This document shows positions 10,442 to 24,039 of a stretch of 64,000 nucleotides of DNA, in pieces. Within the stretch, counting starts at the first letter, position 1. Every line of letters begins with the position of its first letter. The DNA comes from Verrucomicrobium sp. GAS474 (GTDB taxonomy: Bacteria > Verrucomicrobiota > Verrucomicrobiia > Methylacidiphilales > GAS474). The translations under genes were made by a program, and so were the position numbers. The stretch is from the NCBI RefSeq assembly GCF_900105685.1, contig NZ_LT629781.1:2914001-2978000 (forward strand). Direction: 5' to 3'. The notes under the pieces were generated by a model. That model was not told the DNA's origin, made no database searches, and worked only from the letters and a program-made list of their open reading frames with translations.

Positions 10442-11221
10442 ATGCTCATCAAAGTCAAAACCCTGAAGGATTTCAAGTTGGATAGCCTCGACGGAGAAAT
10501 AGGGAAAGTCGAAGAGTTCTACTTCGACGACCTTCACTGGACGATTCGCTATCTCGTCGCCAACACCAATAACTGGCTTACGGGCAGACAGGTCTTGATT
10601 GCTCCCTATGCGCTCACATCCGTGATGAGAGAGGAGAAAGATATCGCCATCAGCCTGACCAAAAAGCAAATCGAGGAGAGCCCCTCCTTAAGCTACGACA
10701 AGCCCGTCTCCCGCCAATTCGAGGGAGACTATTACGGTTACTATGGGTGGCCCGTTTACTGGGGAGGACCGTACATGTGGGGGGCTTACCCGTACTTTCC
10801 CTATATCATACGGGATTCCGGCAAGTGGGGCCAATACGTCCAGGACCAGAACGCCTGGGATCCCCATTTGCGGAGCACGGAAGCCGTAACCGGTTATCGC
10901 ATTCAGGCCTCGGACGGCGAGATCGGTCACGTCGAGGATTTTGTCATTGATGACGAAACGTGGGCGATTCGATATCTCATCGTCGACACGCAGAACTGGT
11001 GGCCCGGCAAAAAGGTTCTCATCTCGCCCAAATGGATCGAGCGCGTGAGTTGGAATGATTCCAAGGTCTTCATCAACGTGCCCCGGGAAACCATCAAGCA
11101 AGCCCCCGAATACACCGAGGAAGCGCTACTTACCCGGGATTACGAGAACGGGTTGCATCGCCATTACGGCCGCCAGGGATACTGGATCGATGAGGAGGCG
11201 AGTGTCGGCCAGTCGCATTGA
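10442..11221 (+). CDS. Tandem PRC-barrel domain protein
   Basis: Cytoplasmic protein of 259 residues with two clear PRC-barrel copies, about residues 1-75 and 145-220. Both share the pattern DGEIGxVEdFxxDDxxWxIRYLxxxTxNW followed by GxxVLIxP, so the gene arose by internal duplication. A Tyr/Gly/Trp-rich linker (residues about 95-125) joins them. PRC barrels occur in RNA-processing, photosynthetic and stress-related proteins and usually mediate binding, so no reaction is assigned. The stop overlaps a possible TTG start of the Nudix gene. Confidence 0.85.
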   Translation: MLIKVKTLKDFKLDSLDGEIGKVEEFYFDDLHWTIRYLVANTNNWLTGRQVLIAPYALTSVMREEKDIAISLTKKQIEESPSLSYDKPVSRQFEGDYYGYYGWPVYWGGPYMWGAYPYFPYIIRDSGKWGQYVQDQNAWDPHLRSTEAVTGYRIQASDGEIGHVEDFVIDDETWAIRYLIVDTQNWWPGKKVLISPKWIERVSWNDSKVFINVPRETIKQAPEYTEEALLTRDYENGLHRHYGRQGYWIDEEASVGQSH

Positions 11222-11229
11222 AAAAAAAG

Positions 11230-11763
11230 ATGAAAGCAGATCCATCAAAGAGCACTGATTCCGTCTTGTACCAAGGCCGGTACCTGCGCTTTCTTCAGGA
11301 CAACGATTGGGAATACGTCGAGCGGATCAAGGCCATGGGCATCGTCGCGATTCTCGCCACCACCGACACGGGCAAAATCCTCCTGGTGGAGCAATACCGA
11401 ACTCCACTCCGGGCTCACACCATCGAAATTCCGTCAGGCGTGGCGGGAGATCTCCATGGGAACGAAAGAGAGACGCTGTCCGAAGCGGCAAACCGAGAAT
11501 TGCTCGAAGAAACCGGCTATCTGGCCGAAACGATAGAATATCTGACCGAGGGGCCTGTTTCCGCAGGCTTATCGACTGAAATCGTCACCTTTTTTCGGGC
11601 TCACGGATTGACGAAATCCGCGGACGGCGCGGCTCCTATTTCGGAGAAAATCGTGGTCCATGAAGTCGACCGAAAAAACCTCACCGCGTGGCTCAATGAA
11701 AAGCACGCTGAAGGTAAACTCATCGATTACAGGATCTACGCCGCGCTCTACCTCGGCACGTAA
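11230..11763 (+). CDS. Nudix hydrolase (ADP-ribose pyrophosphatase-like)
   Basis: The Nudix box is visible from GVAGDLHGNE through EAANRELLEETGYLAE: the core REllEETG is intact, although the spacing before it is slightly expanded. VEQYRTPLRAHTIEIPSG, upstream of the box, resembles the substrate-binding strand of ADP-ribose and ADP-sugar pyrophosphatases, and GPVSAGLSTE is the usual following loop. ADP-glucose or ADP-ribose would be sensible substrates next to glycogen genes, but specificity cannot be read from sequence. ATG 11230 is chosen; TTG 11218 overlapping the previous stop is an alternative. Confidence 0.85.
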   Translation: MKADPSKSTDSVLYQGRYLRFLQDNDWEYVERIKAMGIVAILATTDTGKILLVEQYRTPLRAHTIEIPSGVAGDLHGNERETLSEAANRELLEETGYLAETIEYLTEGPVSAGLSTEIVTFFRAHGLTKSADGAAPISEKIVVHEVDRKNLTAWLNEKHAEGKLIDYRIYAALYLGT

Positions 11764-11809
11764 AACCTTCATAAATTGGATGAATTCGCGCCAAGACAAT
11801 GCAACGACG

Positions 11810-12796
11810 ATGCGCGCAATGGTTCTTGAATCACCGCGAACCCCCCTTCGTGAAATGCGCCTGCCAAGGCCGACACCCGGCACCGGACAGGTTCTTGTTC
11901 GTGTCTCCGCCTGCGCCGTCTGTCGCACCGATCTTCAGATCGCGGACGGAGAGTTGACTCATTCCAAGCTGCCCTTGGTGTTGGGACACGAGGTTGTCGG
12001 GCAGGTAGTGGAAACAGGCAGCGGAGCGGAACGCTTCAAGATTGGCACCCGAGTGGGAATTCCCTGGCTAGGCTGGTCATGCGGCGAATGCCGCTACTGT
12101 CGATCCGAGCAGGAGAACCTCTGTGAAATGGCCCAGTTTACCGGCTATACCTTGGACGGTGGCTATGCCGAATACATGACGGCAGATGAACGGTTTTGCT
12201 TCGCCATTCCCGAAAGTTATTCCGATATCCATGCAGCCCCCCTGCTCTGCGCCGGCCTCATTGGATATCGATGCCTGTGCAAATCAGGCAAGGCGGAACG
12301 GCTCGGGATTTACGGCTTCGGAGCGGCAGGCCACATTGTTTCTCAAATTGCGCAACAGCAGGGGCGTCAAGTTTACGCATTCACCCGGCCAGGAGACGAT
12401 GAAGCACAACAGTTCGCCCTCTCTTTAGGAGCTATCTGGTCGGGTGATTCCAAGACACGACCGCCTAAACTTCTCGATGCCGCGATCATTTTTGCTTCAA
12501 GCGGGGAATTGGTTCCTCAAGCACTCAAAGCGGTTGCTCCGGGCGGCATCGTCGTCTGTGGGGGCATCCACATGAGCGATATCCCATCGTTTTCTTACGA
12601 CATCCTGTGGCGGGAGCGTTCGATCTGTTCCGTCGCCAATCTGACGCGGCGTGATGGAGAAGAGTTCATGGCATTGGCATCACGGCTCCCTCTGAAGACT
12701 TCGGTCCAAGCCTTTTCCCTTTCGGAAGCCAACGAGGCACTGACTCATTTGCGGACCGGAAAGCTGCAAGGTGCGGCTGTTCTAATGGTATCCTGA
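11810..12796 (+). CDS. Zinc-dependent alcohol dehydrogenase family protein
   Basis: Medium-chain dehydrogenase/reductase. [10 protein letters not shown] and GHEVVGQV supply catalytic-zinc ligands, [15 protein letters not shown] is the four-Cys structural-zinc lobe, and [14 protein letters not shown] is the Rossmann dinucleotide loop. The frame is open upstream from 11660, but homology begins at MRAMVLESP, so ATG 11810 is preferred; ATG 11780 is possible. It could dispose of reducing power as ethanol from acetaldehyde in a fermentative setting; that role is inferred from context. The copper ATPase starts 13 bases after the stop. Confidence 0.9.
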   Translation: MRAMVLESPRTPLREMRLPRPTPGTGQVLVRVSACAVCRTDLQIADGELTHSKLPLVLGHEVVGQVVETGSGAERFKIGTRVGIPWLGWSCGECRYCRSEQENLCEMAQFTGYTLDGGYAEYMTADERFCFAIPESYSDIHAAPLLCAGLIGYRCLCKSGKAERLGIYGFGAAGHIVSQIAQQQGRQVYAFTRPGDDEAQQFALSLGAIWSGDSKTRPPKLLDAAIIFASSGELVPQALKAVAPGGIVVCGGIHMSDIPSFSYDILWRERSICSVANLTRRDGEEFMALASRLPLKTSVQAFSLSEANEALTHLRTGKLQGAAVLMVS

Positions 12797-12809
12797 AGCC
12801 GTCTCACCC

Positions 12810-14930
12810 ATGTCGGAAGCCACTTACACCTGCCCCATGCATCCCCAGGTGCGGCAAGATCATTCCGGGGAATGCCCGATTTGCGGCATGACATTGGAGC
12901 CGATCAACGTCCATTCCAACGACAAAGAGGAAGGGAAATCTGAACTGGATGACATGACCCGCCGGTTTTGGATCGGCGTCGCCTTCAGCGTCCCGGTTCT
13001 CATCCTATCGATGGGACGGGAATTGCCGCTCATCCGTAACGTTCCAGCTCAACTTTCCATCGTCATTCAAGGGGGACTAAGCACTCCCGTCGTTCTCTGG
13101 GCGGGGGCTCCCTTCTTTTCTCGGGCATGGCGCTCCTTGATCCATCGCAACATGAATATGTTCACGCTGGTAGCGCTCGGAACCGGGACGGCCTACGGAT
13201 TCAGCCTTTTTACGACGCTCTTCCCTCATCTCCTACCTGATTCCCTGAGACATGCCGGCATTCCTCCCGTCTACTTCGAGGCAGCGGCGGTTATTACCAC
13301 GCTCGTTCTCCTTGGACAGGTTCTCGAATTGAGAGCCCGCTCAGGCACCGGAAAGGCGATCCAGGCGCTCTTGAGGTTAACCCCCAATATCGCCCATCGC
13401 ATCCAGACCGGGGTAGAGCAAGACGCCCCCATTGATCAGATCCTGGTCGGCGATCTGCTCCGCGTCAGACCGGGCGAAAAGATTCCAGTCGACGGGCGGG
13501 TCACCGAAGGAAAGACCTTCGTGGATGAATCGATGATCACAGGAGAACCGATACCTGTCGCCAAAGAGACCGGAGAGTCGGTTGTCGCAGGCACGATCAA
13601 CGGCAACGGCAGCATCGTCATGCGTGCGGAGAAAGTGGGAGGAGAAACGCTCCTTGCCAGAATCGTGCAGATGGTCTCCGAGGCGCAACGGAGCCGGGCG
13701 CCGATTCAGCGACTCGCCGACAAGGTATCCGGATGGTTCGTGCCCGCCGTGATCTTGCTGGCGGTGTCGACCTTTGCAGTTTGGATGATCTGGGGGCCCA
13801 TTCCGTCGCTCGGCTATGCTTTGGTCAATGCCGTCGCCGTCCTGATCATTGCCTGCCCCTGCGCGCTCGGTCTGGCCACCCCCATGTCGATCATGGTGGC
13901 CGTAGGGCGGGGAGCCCATGCCGGCATCCTCGTCAAGAACGCCGAAAGCCTCGAGGCACTGGAGAAGGTCGACACCCTGGTGATCGACAAGACGGGAACC
14001 CTTACGGAAGGAAAGCCGACCGTGACAGCGTTGCATCCTGCCTCCGGTTTCGACGAGGAAACCTTGCTCCGCAGCGCAGCCGCCTTGGAAAGCCGCAGCG
14101 AACACCCCCTGGCTTCCGCCATCGTGAAGGCAGCGAAGGAACGCTCCCTGTCCTGGAGCGAGCCGGAGAACTTCGACTCGATTACCGGAGGCGGTGTGCG
14201 AGGGCGCTGGGAGGGGAAGGAAATCGTGGTGGGAAAGCCGTCTCTCCTCGCAGAGAAGGGCATGAACCTATCGGAAACAGCCGACGAGGCAAAACGACTC
14301 GCCGAATCGGGTAATACCGTTATCGCCGTCGGCATCGACGGAAAGGTGGCCGGACTCATCGCCTTAAACGACCCGATCAAACAGACTACGCCCGAGGCGG
14401 TCCAGACACTCAACCGACTCGGCCTGCGGCTCGTCATGATGACGGGAGACAACTCACAAACCGCCGATCGGATCGGCAAAACGCTCGGAATCGACGAGGT
14501 GATCGGCGGAGTCCTCCCCCAAGGCAAATACGACCGAATCGTGGAATTGAAGAAAACAGGCAAAACCGTGGTCATGGCTGGCGATGGCATCAACGACGCC
14601 CCCGCCCTGGCGGCGGCCGATGTCGGGATTGCCATGGGGACCGGCACCGACGTTGCCATGCACAGCGCCGGAATCACGCTGATTAAGGGAGACCTTCGGG
14701 GCATCGCACAGGCCATTGCACTGAGCCGTGCGACGATGCGGAACATTCGGCAAAACCTTCTCTTTGCCTTCCTCTACAACGGCCTTGGCATCCCCATCGC
14801 GGCCGGGGCGCTTTACCCTACATTCGGATTGCTACTCAGTCCCATGATCGCCAGCGCTGCCATGAGCCTTAGTTCCGTCTCGGTGATTGGCAACGCCCTT
14901 CGACTGCGAAACCTCGATCTGGATCGATAG
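12810..14930 (+). CDS. copA: Cu+-translocating P1B-type ATPase
   Basis: Inner-membrane heavy-metal exporter of 706 residues. The N-terminus has a heavy-metal-binding domain (YTCPMHPQV...[10 protein letters not shown]) instead of a classic HMA repeat. Core motifs are MITGEPIPV (actuator), [13 protein letters not shown] (metal-binding CPC in the membrane), [10 protein letters not shown] (phosphorylated Asp), [10 protein letters not shown] and [12 protein letters not shown] in the seventh helix and MSLSSVS in the eighth fit the P1B-1 Cu+ signature. It ends 18 bases from the convergent end of atpG. CopB or silver-type naming is an alternative. Confidence 0.92.
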   Translation: MSEATYTCPMHPQVRQDHSGECPICGMTLEPINVHSNDKEEGKSELDDMTRRFWIGVAFSVPVLILSMGRELPLIRNVPAQLSIVIQGGLSTPVVLWAGAPFFSRAWRSLIHRNMNMFTLVALGTGTAYGFSLFTTLFPHLLPDSLRHAGIPPVYFEAAAVITTLVLLGQVLELRARSGTGKAIQALLRLTPNIAHRIQTGVEQDAPIDQILVGDLLRVRPGEKIPVDGRVTEGKTFVDESMITGEPIPVAKETGESVVAGTINGNGSIVMRAEKVGGETLLARIVQMVSEAQRSRAPIQRLADKVSGWFVPAVILLAVSTFAVWMIWGPIPSLGYALVNAVAVLIIACPCALGLATPMSIMVAVGRGAHAGILVKNAESLEALEKVDTLVIDKTGTLTEGKPTVTALHPASGFDEETLLRSAAALESRSEHPLASAIVKAAKERSLSWSEPENFDSITGGGVRGRWEGKEIVVGKPSLLAEKGMNLSETADEAKRLAESGNTVIAVGIDGKVAGLIALNDPIKQTTPEAVQTLNRLGLRLVMMTGDNSQTADRIGKTLGIDEVIGGVLPQGKYDRIVELKKTGKTVVMAGDGINDAPALAAADVGIAMGTGTDVAMHSAGITLIKGDLRGIAQAIALSRATMRNIRQNLLFAFLYNGLGIPIAAGALYPTFGLLLSPMIASAAMSLSSVSVIGNALRLRNLDLDR

Positions 14931-14948
14931 TTGAGGCGTAGGCGTCTT

Positions 14949-15866
14949 CTATGGATTGGGAGACGCTCTTTCAGAGGTCTGCTGTTGAACCAGCGCCTCG
15001 AAGCCCGAGACCACGTCGAACAGCTCTTCATCGATTGTGCTCTGCCGCAGGCGATGGAAGGTGCCGTGCAGACTTTCGAGCAATTCCTCGATGTTTCTGT
15101 TGGCCCTTTCCATGGCCGCCAGGCGGCTGGCGTTCTCGCTTGCCAATGACTCGGCGCACGCCCGAAAGAGCGAGATGAAAAGATATTCTCGAATGAGCGC
15201 GGGAAGGATTGCCATCCTGCCCCCCACGGCCTGGGGCAGGCTTCCCGTCGGCCACGGCACTCCCGCCAGCTCCTTTTGCCATTGATCGTCCAATGGCAGC
15301 AACCGCTGACAGACCGGCTCATAGAGTGCTCCGAACCGGGGCCGATTATGAAAGACATAGACGGAAGCGTACTCGCCCTGGGTCCGATGCTCCTCGCTTT
15401 CGATTTGAATCCGCCCGACCAGAGGGGTGATGGCTTTGACCGAATTCGGCACCGTGAAGAGTCCTCTCACCGGCAGCCCCGCATCGATCAGGCGGGCTTG
15501 AACTCGCTCGCCCACTGCCCAGATTTTTGGCTTTCCGGACAACGTGGCAAGGATCTTGATGACATAATCGACCACGACCTCATTGAACTGGCCCACCAGT
15601 CCCTGATCGGAGCCGAATACGATGACACCGAGGGTTTCCTTTTCGCTCCTCCCTCTTGGCGCTACCTTCGGGACAGCCGCCTCTCCCTCCCTAAGGCATA
15701 AGCCCAATCCCAGCTCGACCGTCCGGTAATAATCTTCCAAAGCCCGCACCGACCTCTCGTATTCCCCCACCTTTGAAGCTGCCAAGGCTTTCATCGCACG
15801 CACCACGGACTGAAGGTCTCCGGCGCTCCCGAGTTGGCGGGTCAGGCTGGCAGTGGTATCGCTCAC
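14949..15866 (-). CDS. atpG: N-type ATPase gamma subunit
   Basis: Central rotor shaft of the N1No ATPase. The N-terminus ([33 protein letters not shown]) and C-terminus ([30 protein letters not shown]) form the expected antiparallel coiled coil, with a Rossmann-like middle ([23 protein letters not shown]). It is 305 residues and is the last gene of the minus-strand operon. Its start overlaps the atpA stop as ATGA. Sequence is divergent from housekeeping F-type gamma, as usual for N-type operons, so position and termini support the call together. Confidence 0.88.
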   Translation of the reverse strand: MSDTTASLTRQLGSAGDLQSVVRAMKALAASKVGEYERSVRALEDYYRTVELGLGLCLREGEAAVPKVAPRGRSEKETLGVIVFGSDQGLVGQFNEVVVDYVIKILATLSGKPKIWAVGERVQARLIDAGLPVRGLFTVPNSVKAITPLVGRIQIESEEHRTQGEYASVYVFHNRPRFGALYEPVCQRLLPLDDQWQKELAGVPWPTGSLPQAVGGRMAILPALIREYLFISLFRACAESLASENASRLAAMERANRNIEELLESLHGTFHRLRQSTIDEELFDVVSGFEALVQQQTSERASPNP

Positions 15867-17416
15867 GGCTTGGCGTCCGGTTCGGGTTTCGGCTGAAACG
15901 GAGAAAGCGCGGCCCGGACAAGCTCGACAATCGCTTTGCGATCTTCACCTCCCAAGGTCTTTTCGGTTTCAAAGCGGAGACACATCTCCTTGGGAATTTC
16001 CTTCGCCGCCTCCCTCACAGTGCGTTCGGCCTCCGCCATACGGTCCAGCGGCACGGAATCGAAAAGCTTTTCACCCAAAGCCAACAAAACGGCGATTTGC
16101 GACGGGGTCGATACGGGCTCTGACTCCTGCTGCTTGAGACAGGCCCTGATTCGTCTTCCATGCTCGACCACCTTGCGCGTCCCGTCATCCAGACGGGCAC
16201 CAAACCTGGCAAAAGACTCCAGTTCCTCGAACTGGGCATAGGCGAGCTTCAAATCGCCCGCCACGGCGCGGTAGGCCCCCCGTTGCGCCTTGCCCCCGAC
16301 ACGGGATACCGATTTGGCGACATCGACCGCCGGAAGGACCCCCAGCTCGAACAACGCGGGGGATAGATAGATCTGCCCGTCGGTGATCGAAATCAGGTTC
16401 GTCGGAATATAGGCCGAAATATTTTGCGCCTCGGTCTCGATGACCGGTATCGCGGTAAGCGAACCGCCTCCCCGCTCGGCACACAGATGAGTCGCCCGTT
16501 CCAGCAACCGCGAATGAATATAGAAAATATCCCCCGGAAACGCCTCGCGCCCCGGCGGACGGCGGAGCAGAAGGGAAATCTCCCGGTAAGCACGGGCATG
16601 CTGGGTGAGATCGTCATAGACGATGAGCACGTCCCGTCCGGACTCCATGAAGTGCTCGGCGATGCTCGTCGCCGCATAGGGGGCGATGTAAGAAAGGCCG
16701 GGGGGAGCGTTCCCCTCCGTCACCACGACAACGGTGTAGTCCATCGCCCCCTTTTCCCGCAAAACAGCCACCGTTTTTGCCAGGGCGGAAGCCCGCTGCC
16801 CGATGGCGCAATACACGCACAGGACGTTCCGCCCCCGTTGATTGAGGATCGTGTCGATGGCGATGGCCGTTTTACCGGTCTGCCGGTCACCCAGGATCAA
16901 TTCACGCTGACCCCGCCCGATGGGGATAAGCGCATCGACGACCTTGAGGCCGGTCTGGAGCGGGACCGTGACGGGAGCCCGATCCATGATGGGGACAGCG
17001 GCACGCTCGATCGGGAGCCGCTCCGTGGCGGACAGCGCCCTACCGCCGTCGAGCGGTTGTCCGAGGGGATCGATGACCCGGCCCAGCACCTCATCGCCCA
17101 CGGGCACATCCATGACCCGGCCTGTGCGCTGGACCTCATCGCCCGCGTTCAGATGAGTGTATTCGCCAAGCAAAACGACGCCAACATCGTCTTCATCGAT
17201 ATTGAAGGCGATGCCAAACACATCGCCAGGGAACCTCACCAACTCCTCAAACCCGACCCCCGGAAGCCCGGATACCCGGGCAATACCTGTCGATACGCTC
17301 AGGATCTTTCCCGTCTCCCGGGATTTCAACTGGGGCGTGAAGGCTTCCCTTACCTGGCTTATTCCAGCGAACACAAGGTCGACGACGCTCTGCAAGCTTT
17401 CAGGGGCCGCATTCAT
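15863..17416 (-). CDS. atpA: N-type ATPase alpha subunit
   Basis: Non-catalytic nucleotide-binding subunit of the N1 head. [18 protein letters not shown] is the P-loop, [28 protein letters not shown] leads into it, and [34 protein letters not shown] is the conserved alpha segment (read in parts). 517 residues, standard length. Start and stop both overlap neighbours by 4 bases (ATGA), indicating tight translational coupling with atpF and atpG. Confidence 0.95.
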   Translation of the reverse strand: MNAAPESLQSVVDLVFAGISQVREAFTPQLKSRETGKILSVSTGIARVSGLPGVGFEELVRFPGDVFGIAFNIDEDDVGVVLLGEYTHLNAGDEVQRTGRVMDVPVGDEVLGRVIDPLGQPLDGGRALSATERLPIERAAVPIMDRAPVTVPLQTGLKVVDALIPIGRGQRELILGDRQTGKTAIAIDTILNQRGRNVLCVYCAIGQRASALAKTVAVLREKGAMDYTVVVVTEGNAPPGLSYIAPYAATSIAEHFMESGRDVLIVYDDLTQHARAYREISLLLRRPPGREAFPGDIFYIHSRLLERATHLCAERGGGSLTAIPVIETEAQNISAYIPTNLISITDGQIYLSPALFELGVLPAVDVAKSVSRVGGKAQRGAYRAVAGDLKLAYAQFEELESFARFGARLDDGTRKVVEHGRRIRACLKQQESEPVSTPSQIAVLLALGEKLFDSVPLDRMAEAERTVREAAKEIPKEMCLRFETEKTLGGEDRKAIVELVRAALSPFQPKPEPDAKP

Positions 17417-18201
17417 CGGCTCTTGGAGGGCGGCTGACTTTCAGCCTTATCTTCGAGAAGCTCTCCGACCCCCTCCTCCATCGACGCCAGATAATCGGGA
17501 ATGCTCCAAGCCATCTTTTTTCCGCTTACGGAGAATTCGATTCCCCCGATCAGCTCGGGAAAGGTCTCGAAACGGATCGAAGTCGCGGTTGAAAACGCTT
17601 CGTTGAGCGCATTTTGTAACGTCGCGTGCTGTTCCGTGGAAAGATCGAACGCACTCCGAAGAAGAGCGTTCGCCGACGTCGCTCCCAGCGATTTGGCTAT
17701 ATCTTCCTTCTCTTTACCGTCCATCGTCCGCAGCCGAGAGATAAACACTTCGACCAGTCGCTCTTCCAGGGTGGTGTCGGCCAGATCGGCCAACGTCTTT
17801 CGCGAGATGGAGAAGACCTCCTGCTGGGTTCGAAGCCGGAGCGCCCGATTCAGGTCCTTAGCCTCATGCGTCAGCGCCTCCCGCCGCTTAGCGGTCAAGT
17901 CCTCCGCCTCCTTCCGCGCAGCATCGAGAAGGCCCTGCCTCTCTCTTTTGGCTTCCTCCGCTGCCTTGCCAAGGAGTTCAGCCCGTTGACGATCGAATTC
18001 CTCATTCTTGCGCTGGAACTCCTCTTTCTCTTTTTGGGCCTCATCCCTTTTTGCATTGGCGTCCGCGATCTCCGAGGCGATGCGCTTTTCCCGGATATCA
18101 ATGGCGTCGAGAATCGGTCGATAAAGAAAGCGCTTCAGCAGCCACACCAAGACGAGGAAGTTGAGCGCCTGCGCTCCGAGGGTGAACCAATCGATCAGCA
18201 T
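17413..18201 (-). CDS. atpF: N-type ATPase b subunit with delta-like C-terminal extension
   Basis: Peripheral-stalk subunit. One N-terminal membrane helix (about residues 5-25) is followed by a long charged coiled coil (residues about 35-130), the usual b architecture. The protein is 262 residues instead of about 160, and its C-terminus ([17 protein letters not shown], then [19 protein letters not shown]) resembles the end of an F-type delta subunit (typical LIGGI...V.D.S). No separate atpH lies in the operon. I infer a b-delta fusion that restores the missing delta function. The gene lies 4 bases after atpE and overlaps atpA by 4. Confidence 0.87.
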   Translation of the reverse strand: MLIDWFTLGAQALNFLVLVWLLKRFLYRPILDAIDIREKRIASEIADANAKRDEAQKEKEEFQRKNEEFDRQRAELLGKAAEEAKRERQGLLDAARKEAEDLTAKRREALTHEAKDLNRALRLRTQQEVFSISRKTLADLADTTLEERLVEVFISRLRTMDGKEKEDIAKSLGATSANALLRSAFDLSTEQHATLQNALNEAFSTATSIRFETFPELIGGIEFSVSGKKMAWSIPDYLASMEEGVGELLEDKAESQPPSKSR

Positions 18202-18205
18202 GGGC

Positions 18206-18487
18206 TCACTTTCCCGTCACCGTGGCGATGACATGGTTCCAGAACGGATTGGCGAAAATGAGGATCATCGAAACGACAAAGCAATAGATCGCCGTCGACT
18301 CGATCATCGCCAGGCCGACGAACAGCGTGCGGGTGATCGTGGCGGAAGCGTCCGGCTGCTGCGCCAGCGCCGTGAGAGCAGTGGCGACCGCCCGTCCCTC
18401 GCCTAAGGCGGGTGCCATGCAGCCGATGCTGGTCGTGAGGCCGGAGGTGACGATGGAAGCGGCGGCTATGATGGTAATGTTGTCCAT
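18206..18487 (-). CDS. atpE: N-type ATPase c subunit (rotor ring proteolipid)
   Basis: Two-helix proteolipid of 93 residues that forms the ion-carrying ring. Helix 1 carries PALGEGRA with Glu30, the position of the Gln in Na+ F-type rings; helix 2 carries IESTAIY with the ion-binding Glu63 and the Ser-Thr...Tyr pattern. Two membrane carboxylates are known from N-type rings. The helix 2 pattern is Na+-compatible, but at least one N-type ring (Burkholderia) was reported as H+-specific, so coupling ion is undecided. Start ATG at 18487; 23 bases after atpB. Confidence 0.93.
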   Translation of the reverse strand: MDNITIIAAASIVTSGLTTSIGCMAPALGEGRAVATALTALAQQPDASATITRTLFVGLAMIESTAIYCFVVSMILIFANPFWNHVIATVTGK

Positions 18488-18510
18488 GGAATGTCCTAGG
18501 TGGGGGAGGG

Positions 18511-19218
18511 TTAGGTTTTGGGTGCCGTCAGGGGATCCGGCTGAATCTTTTGAGGCCCGATGCGGACTGCCGCCGCAATGTAAACGGCGGCCAAAATAGT
18601 AAAGATGTAGGCCTGCACCATGCCGGTAAGCAGTCCCAGCGCCGTCATGACAATCGGAAAAAGGAACGGAGTGATGGTCAGTAGAATACCGAGGATCATC
18701 GCCCCGCTCATCATGTTGCCGAACAGGCGGACGGCTAGCGCCAGCGTCCGAGACAATTCGCTGATGAGGTTGAACGGCAGCATGATCACGGTCGGATCCA
18801 CATAAGATCGTAGGTATCCTCTCAGCCCCTGCTCCTCGATGCCGAAAAGCGGCACGGCCGCAAAGACACACAACGCAAGAGCCGCCGTCGTCGAAAGGGA
18901 AGCCGTCGGAGGCTCGAAACCAGGAAGGACCGTACAGAGGCTGGCCGAAGCGACGAACAGGAAAAGAGTGCCGAGGAAACCGATATAGGCTCTCGGATGG
19001 CGCAGGCCGACGTCTTCGATCTGCTTTTCGATGCCTGTGACAATGATTTCGAGGAAGTTCTGCCAACGAGAGCGATCCATGCCCGTTGAGAGTCTTCGAG
19101 TGACCACCCAGGAACCGACGGTGAGCGCCAGCATCAATGCCCAAGTGAAGACGATGGTGGCGTTGAGCTTCAGAAACCCGCCTTGCCAGAAGATCATCTC
19201 GTCGGGGCTAAGGCGCAT
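18511..19218 (-). CDS. atpB: N-type ATPase a subunit
   Basis: Membrane stator subunit forming the ion half-channels. About five to six hydrophobic helices are visible in 235 residues. ELSRTLALAVRLFGNMMSG contains the essential stator Arg in the VRLFGN context, and MVQAYIFTILAAVYIAAAV is the last helix. ATG 19218 (MRLSPDEMIFW) is preferred because the upstream in-frame residues to 19278 overlap atpR and lack homology; this gives an 11-base overlap with atpR. Confidence 0.93.
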   Translation of the reverse strand: MRLSPDEMIFWQGGFLKLNATIVFTWALMLALTVGSWVVTRRLSTGMDRSRWQNFLEIIVTGIEKQIEDVGLRHPRAYIGFLGTLFLFVASASLCTVLPGFEPPTASLSTTAALALCVFAAVPLFGIEEQGLRGYLRSYVDPTVIMLPFNLISELSRTLALAVRLFGNMMSGAMILGILLTITPFLFPIVMTALGLLTGMVQAYIFTILAAVYIAAAVRIGPQKIQPDPLTAPKT

Positions 19219-19531
19219 GAGGTGGCTCCAGAATGGAGGGTTGGCTCTGGCGCTGGCTTTTCTTGGTCGGAAGCGCAAACCACATCACCAAGAGCCGGGC
19301 CAGGATGAATCCGAGAAGACAGAGCAGCAGCCGATCCCAATGGTCTCGCGCGACAAAGTAAAATCCGGCCAAGGTAATCCCGAAGCGAACGAACAGGCTG
19401 CCAAAGAACCAGAAGGCGGGCTGCGAGGATGAAAGTCCCTTCCTGACAGTCCACCAAAGACCGCCGAAGAAAAGCACCCCCAATCCCACGCCAACCACCC
19501 ACGCCAGCACCCGTATCAGAGCCTCATTCAT
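19208..19531 (-). CDS. atpR: N-type ATPase-associated membrane protein AtpR
   Basis: Small protein of 107 residues with about three hydrophobic segments (residues 8-28, 40-60, 66-88). Identified mainly by position: the N-ATPase order is atpD-C-Q-R-B-E-F-A-G and this gene is exactly between Q and B. Conserved-looking polar membrane residues include FVRFGITLAGFYFVAR and FILARLLVMW; AtpR is thought to interact with the c ring through a membrane Arg, which would fit these arginines. Overlaps both neighbours by a few bases. Confidence 0.82.
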   Translation of the reverse strand: MNEALIRVLAWVVGVGLGVLFFGGLWWTVRKGLSSSQPAFWFFGSLFVRFGITLAGFYFVARDHWDRLLLCLLGFILARLLVMWFALPTKKSQRQSQPSILEPPHAP

Positions 19532-19851
19532 CCTTCCCCTCCTCTTCCTCCCGCATCGCCTTCTCCTCCTTGGACACCCAATGCCAGGCGTTGGCGCACC
19601 CGATCACCAGGCCCGCCACCAGTAGCGCCAATGTCCACGACCGGCTCGCCGGATGATGCCCGTCCAGCCAGAGACCAAGCAGCGCGCCGAGCAGCGTGGG
19701 AACGACGACCGACCAGCCGATCAGCCCCATCATTCCCAGGCCGAACCAAACACCCGGTGCAGGGTTACGGCGCCCCTTGGCCTTGCGCCGCGCCTTCGCC
19801 TCGACCTGCCGCACCAGGAGAGGATCGCCATGCGGAGGAATACCGTCGGGC

Positions 19852-19859
<8 letters not shown>
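19524..19859 (-). CDS. atpQ: N-type ATPase-associated membrane protein AtpQ (AtpI/AtpZ-like)
   Basis: 111-residue protein with a basic N-terminus rich in Lys/Arg (KARRKAKGRR), two membrane helices (GLGMMGLIGWSVVVPTLLGA and LALLVAGLVIGCANAWHWV), and an acidic tail. Two-helix AtpI/AtpZ-like proteins help assemble c rings or carry divalent cations; in N-type operons this slot is called atpQ. ATG 19859 (MNKPDG) is chosen over 19874 because it needs the shorter overlap (8 bases) with atpC. Confidence 0.82.
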
Positions 19860-24036
<4,177 letters not shown>

Positions 24037-24039
24037 AAT

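Noticed and set aside
18206-19144. 312-codon minus-strand frame spanning atpB and atpE
   Set aside because: Its front part is an out-of-frame shadow of atpB; only the last 93 residues, from ATG 18487, are the c subunit.
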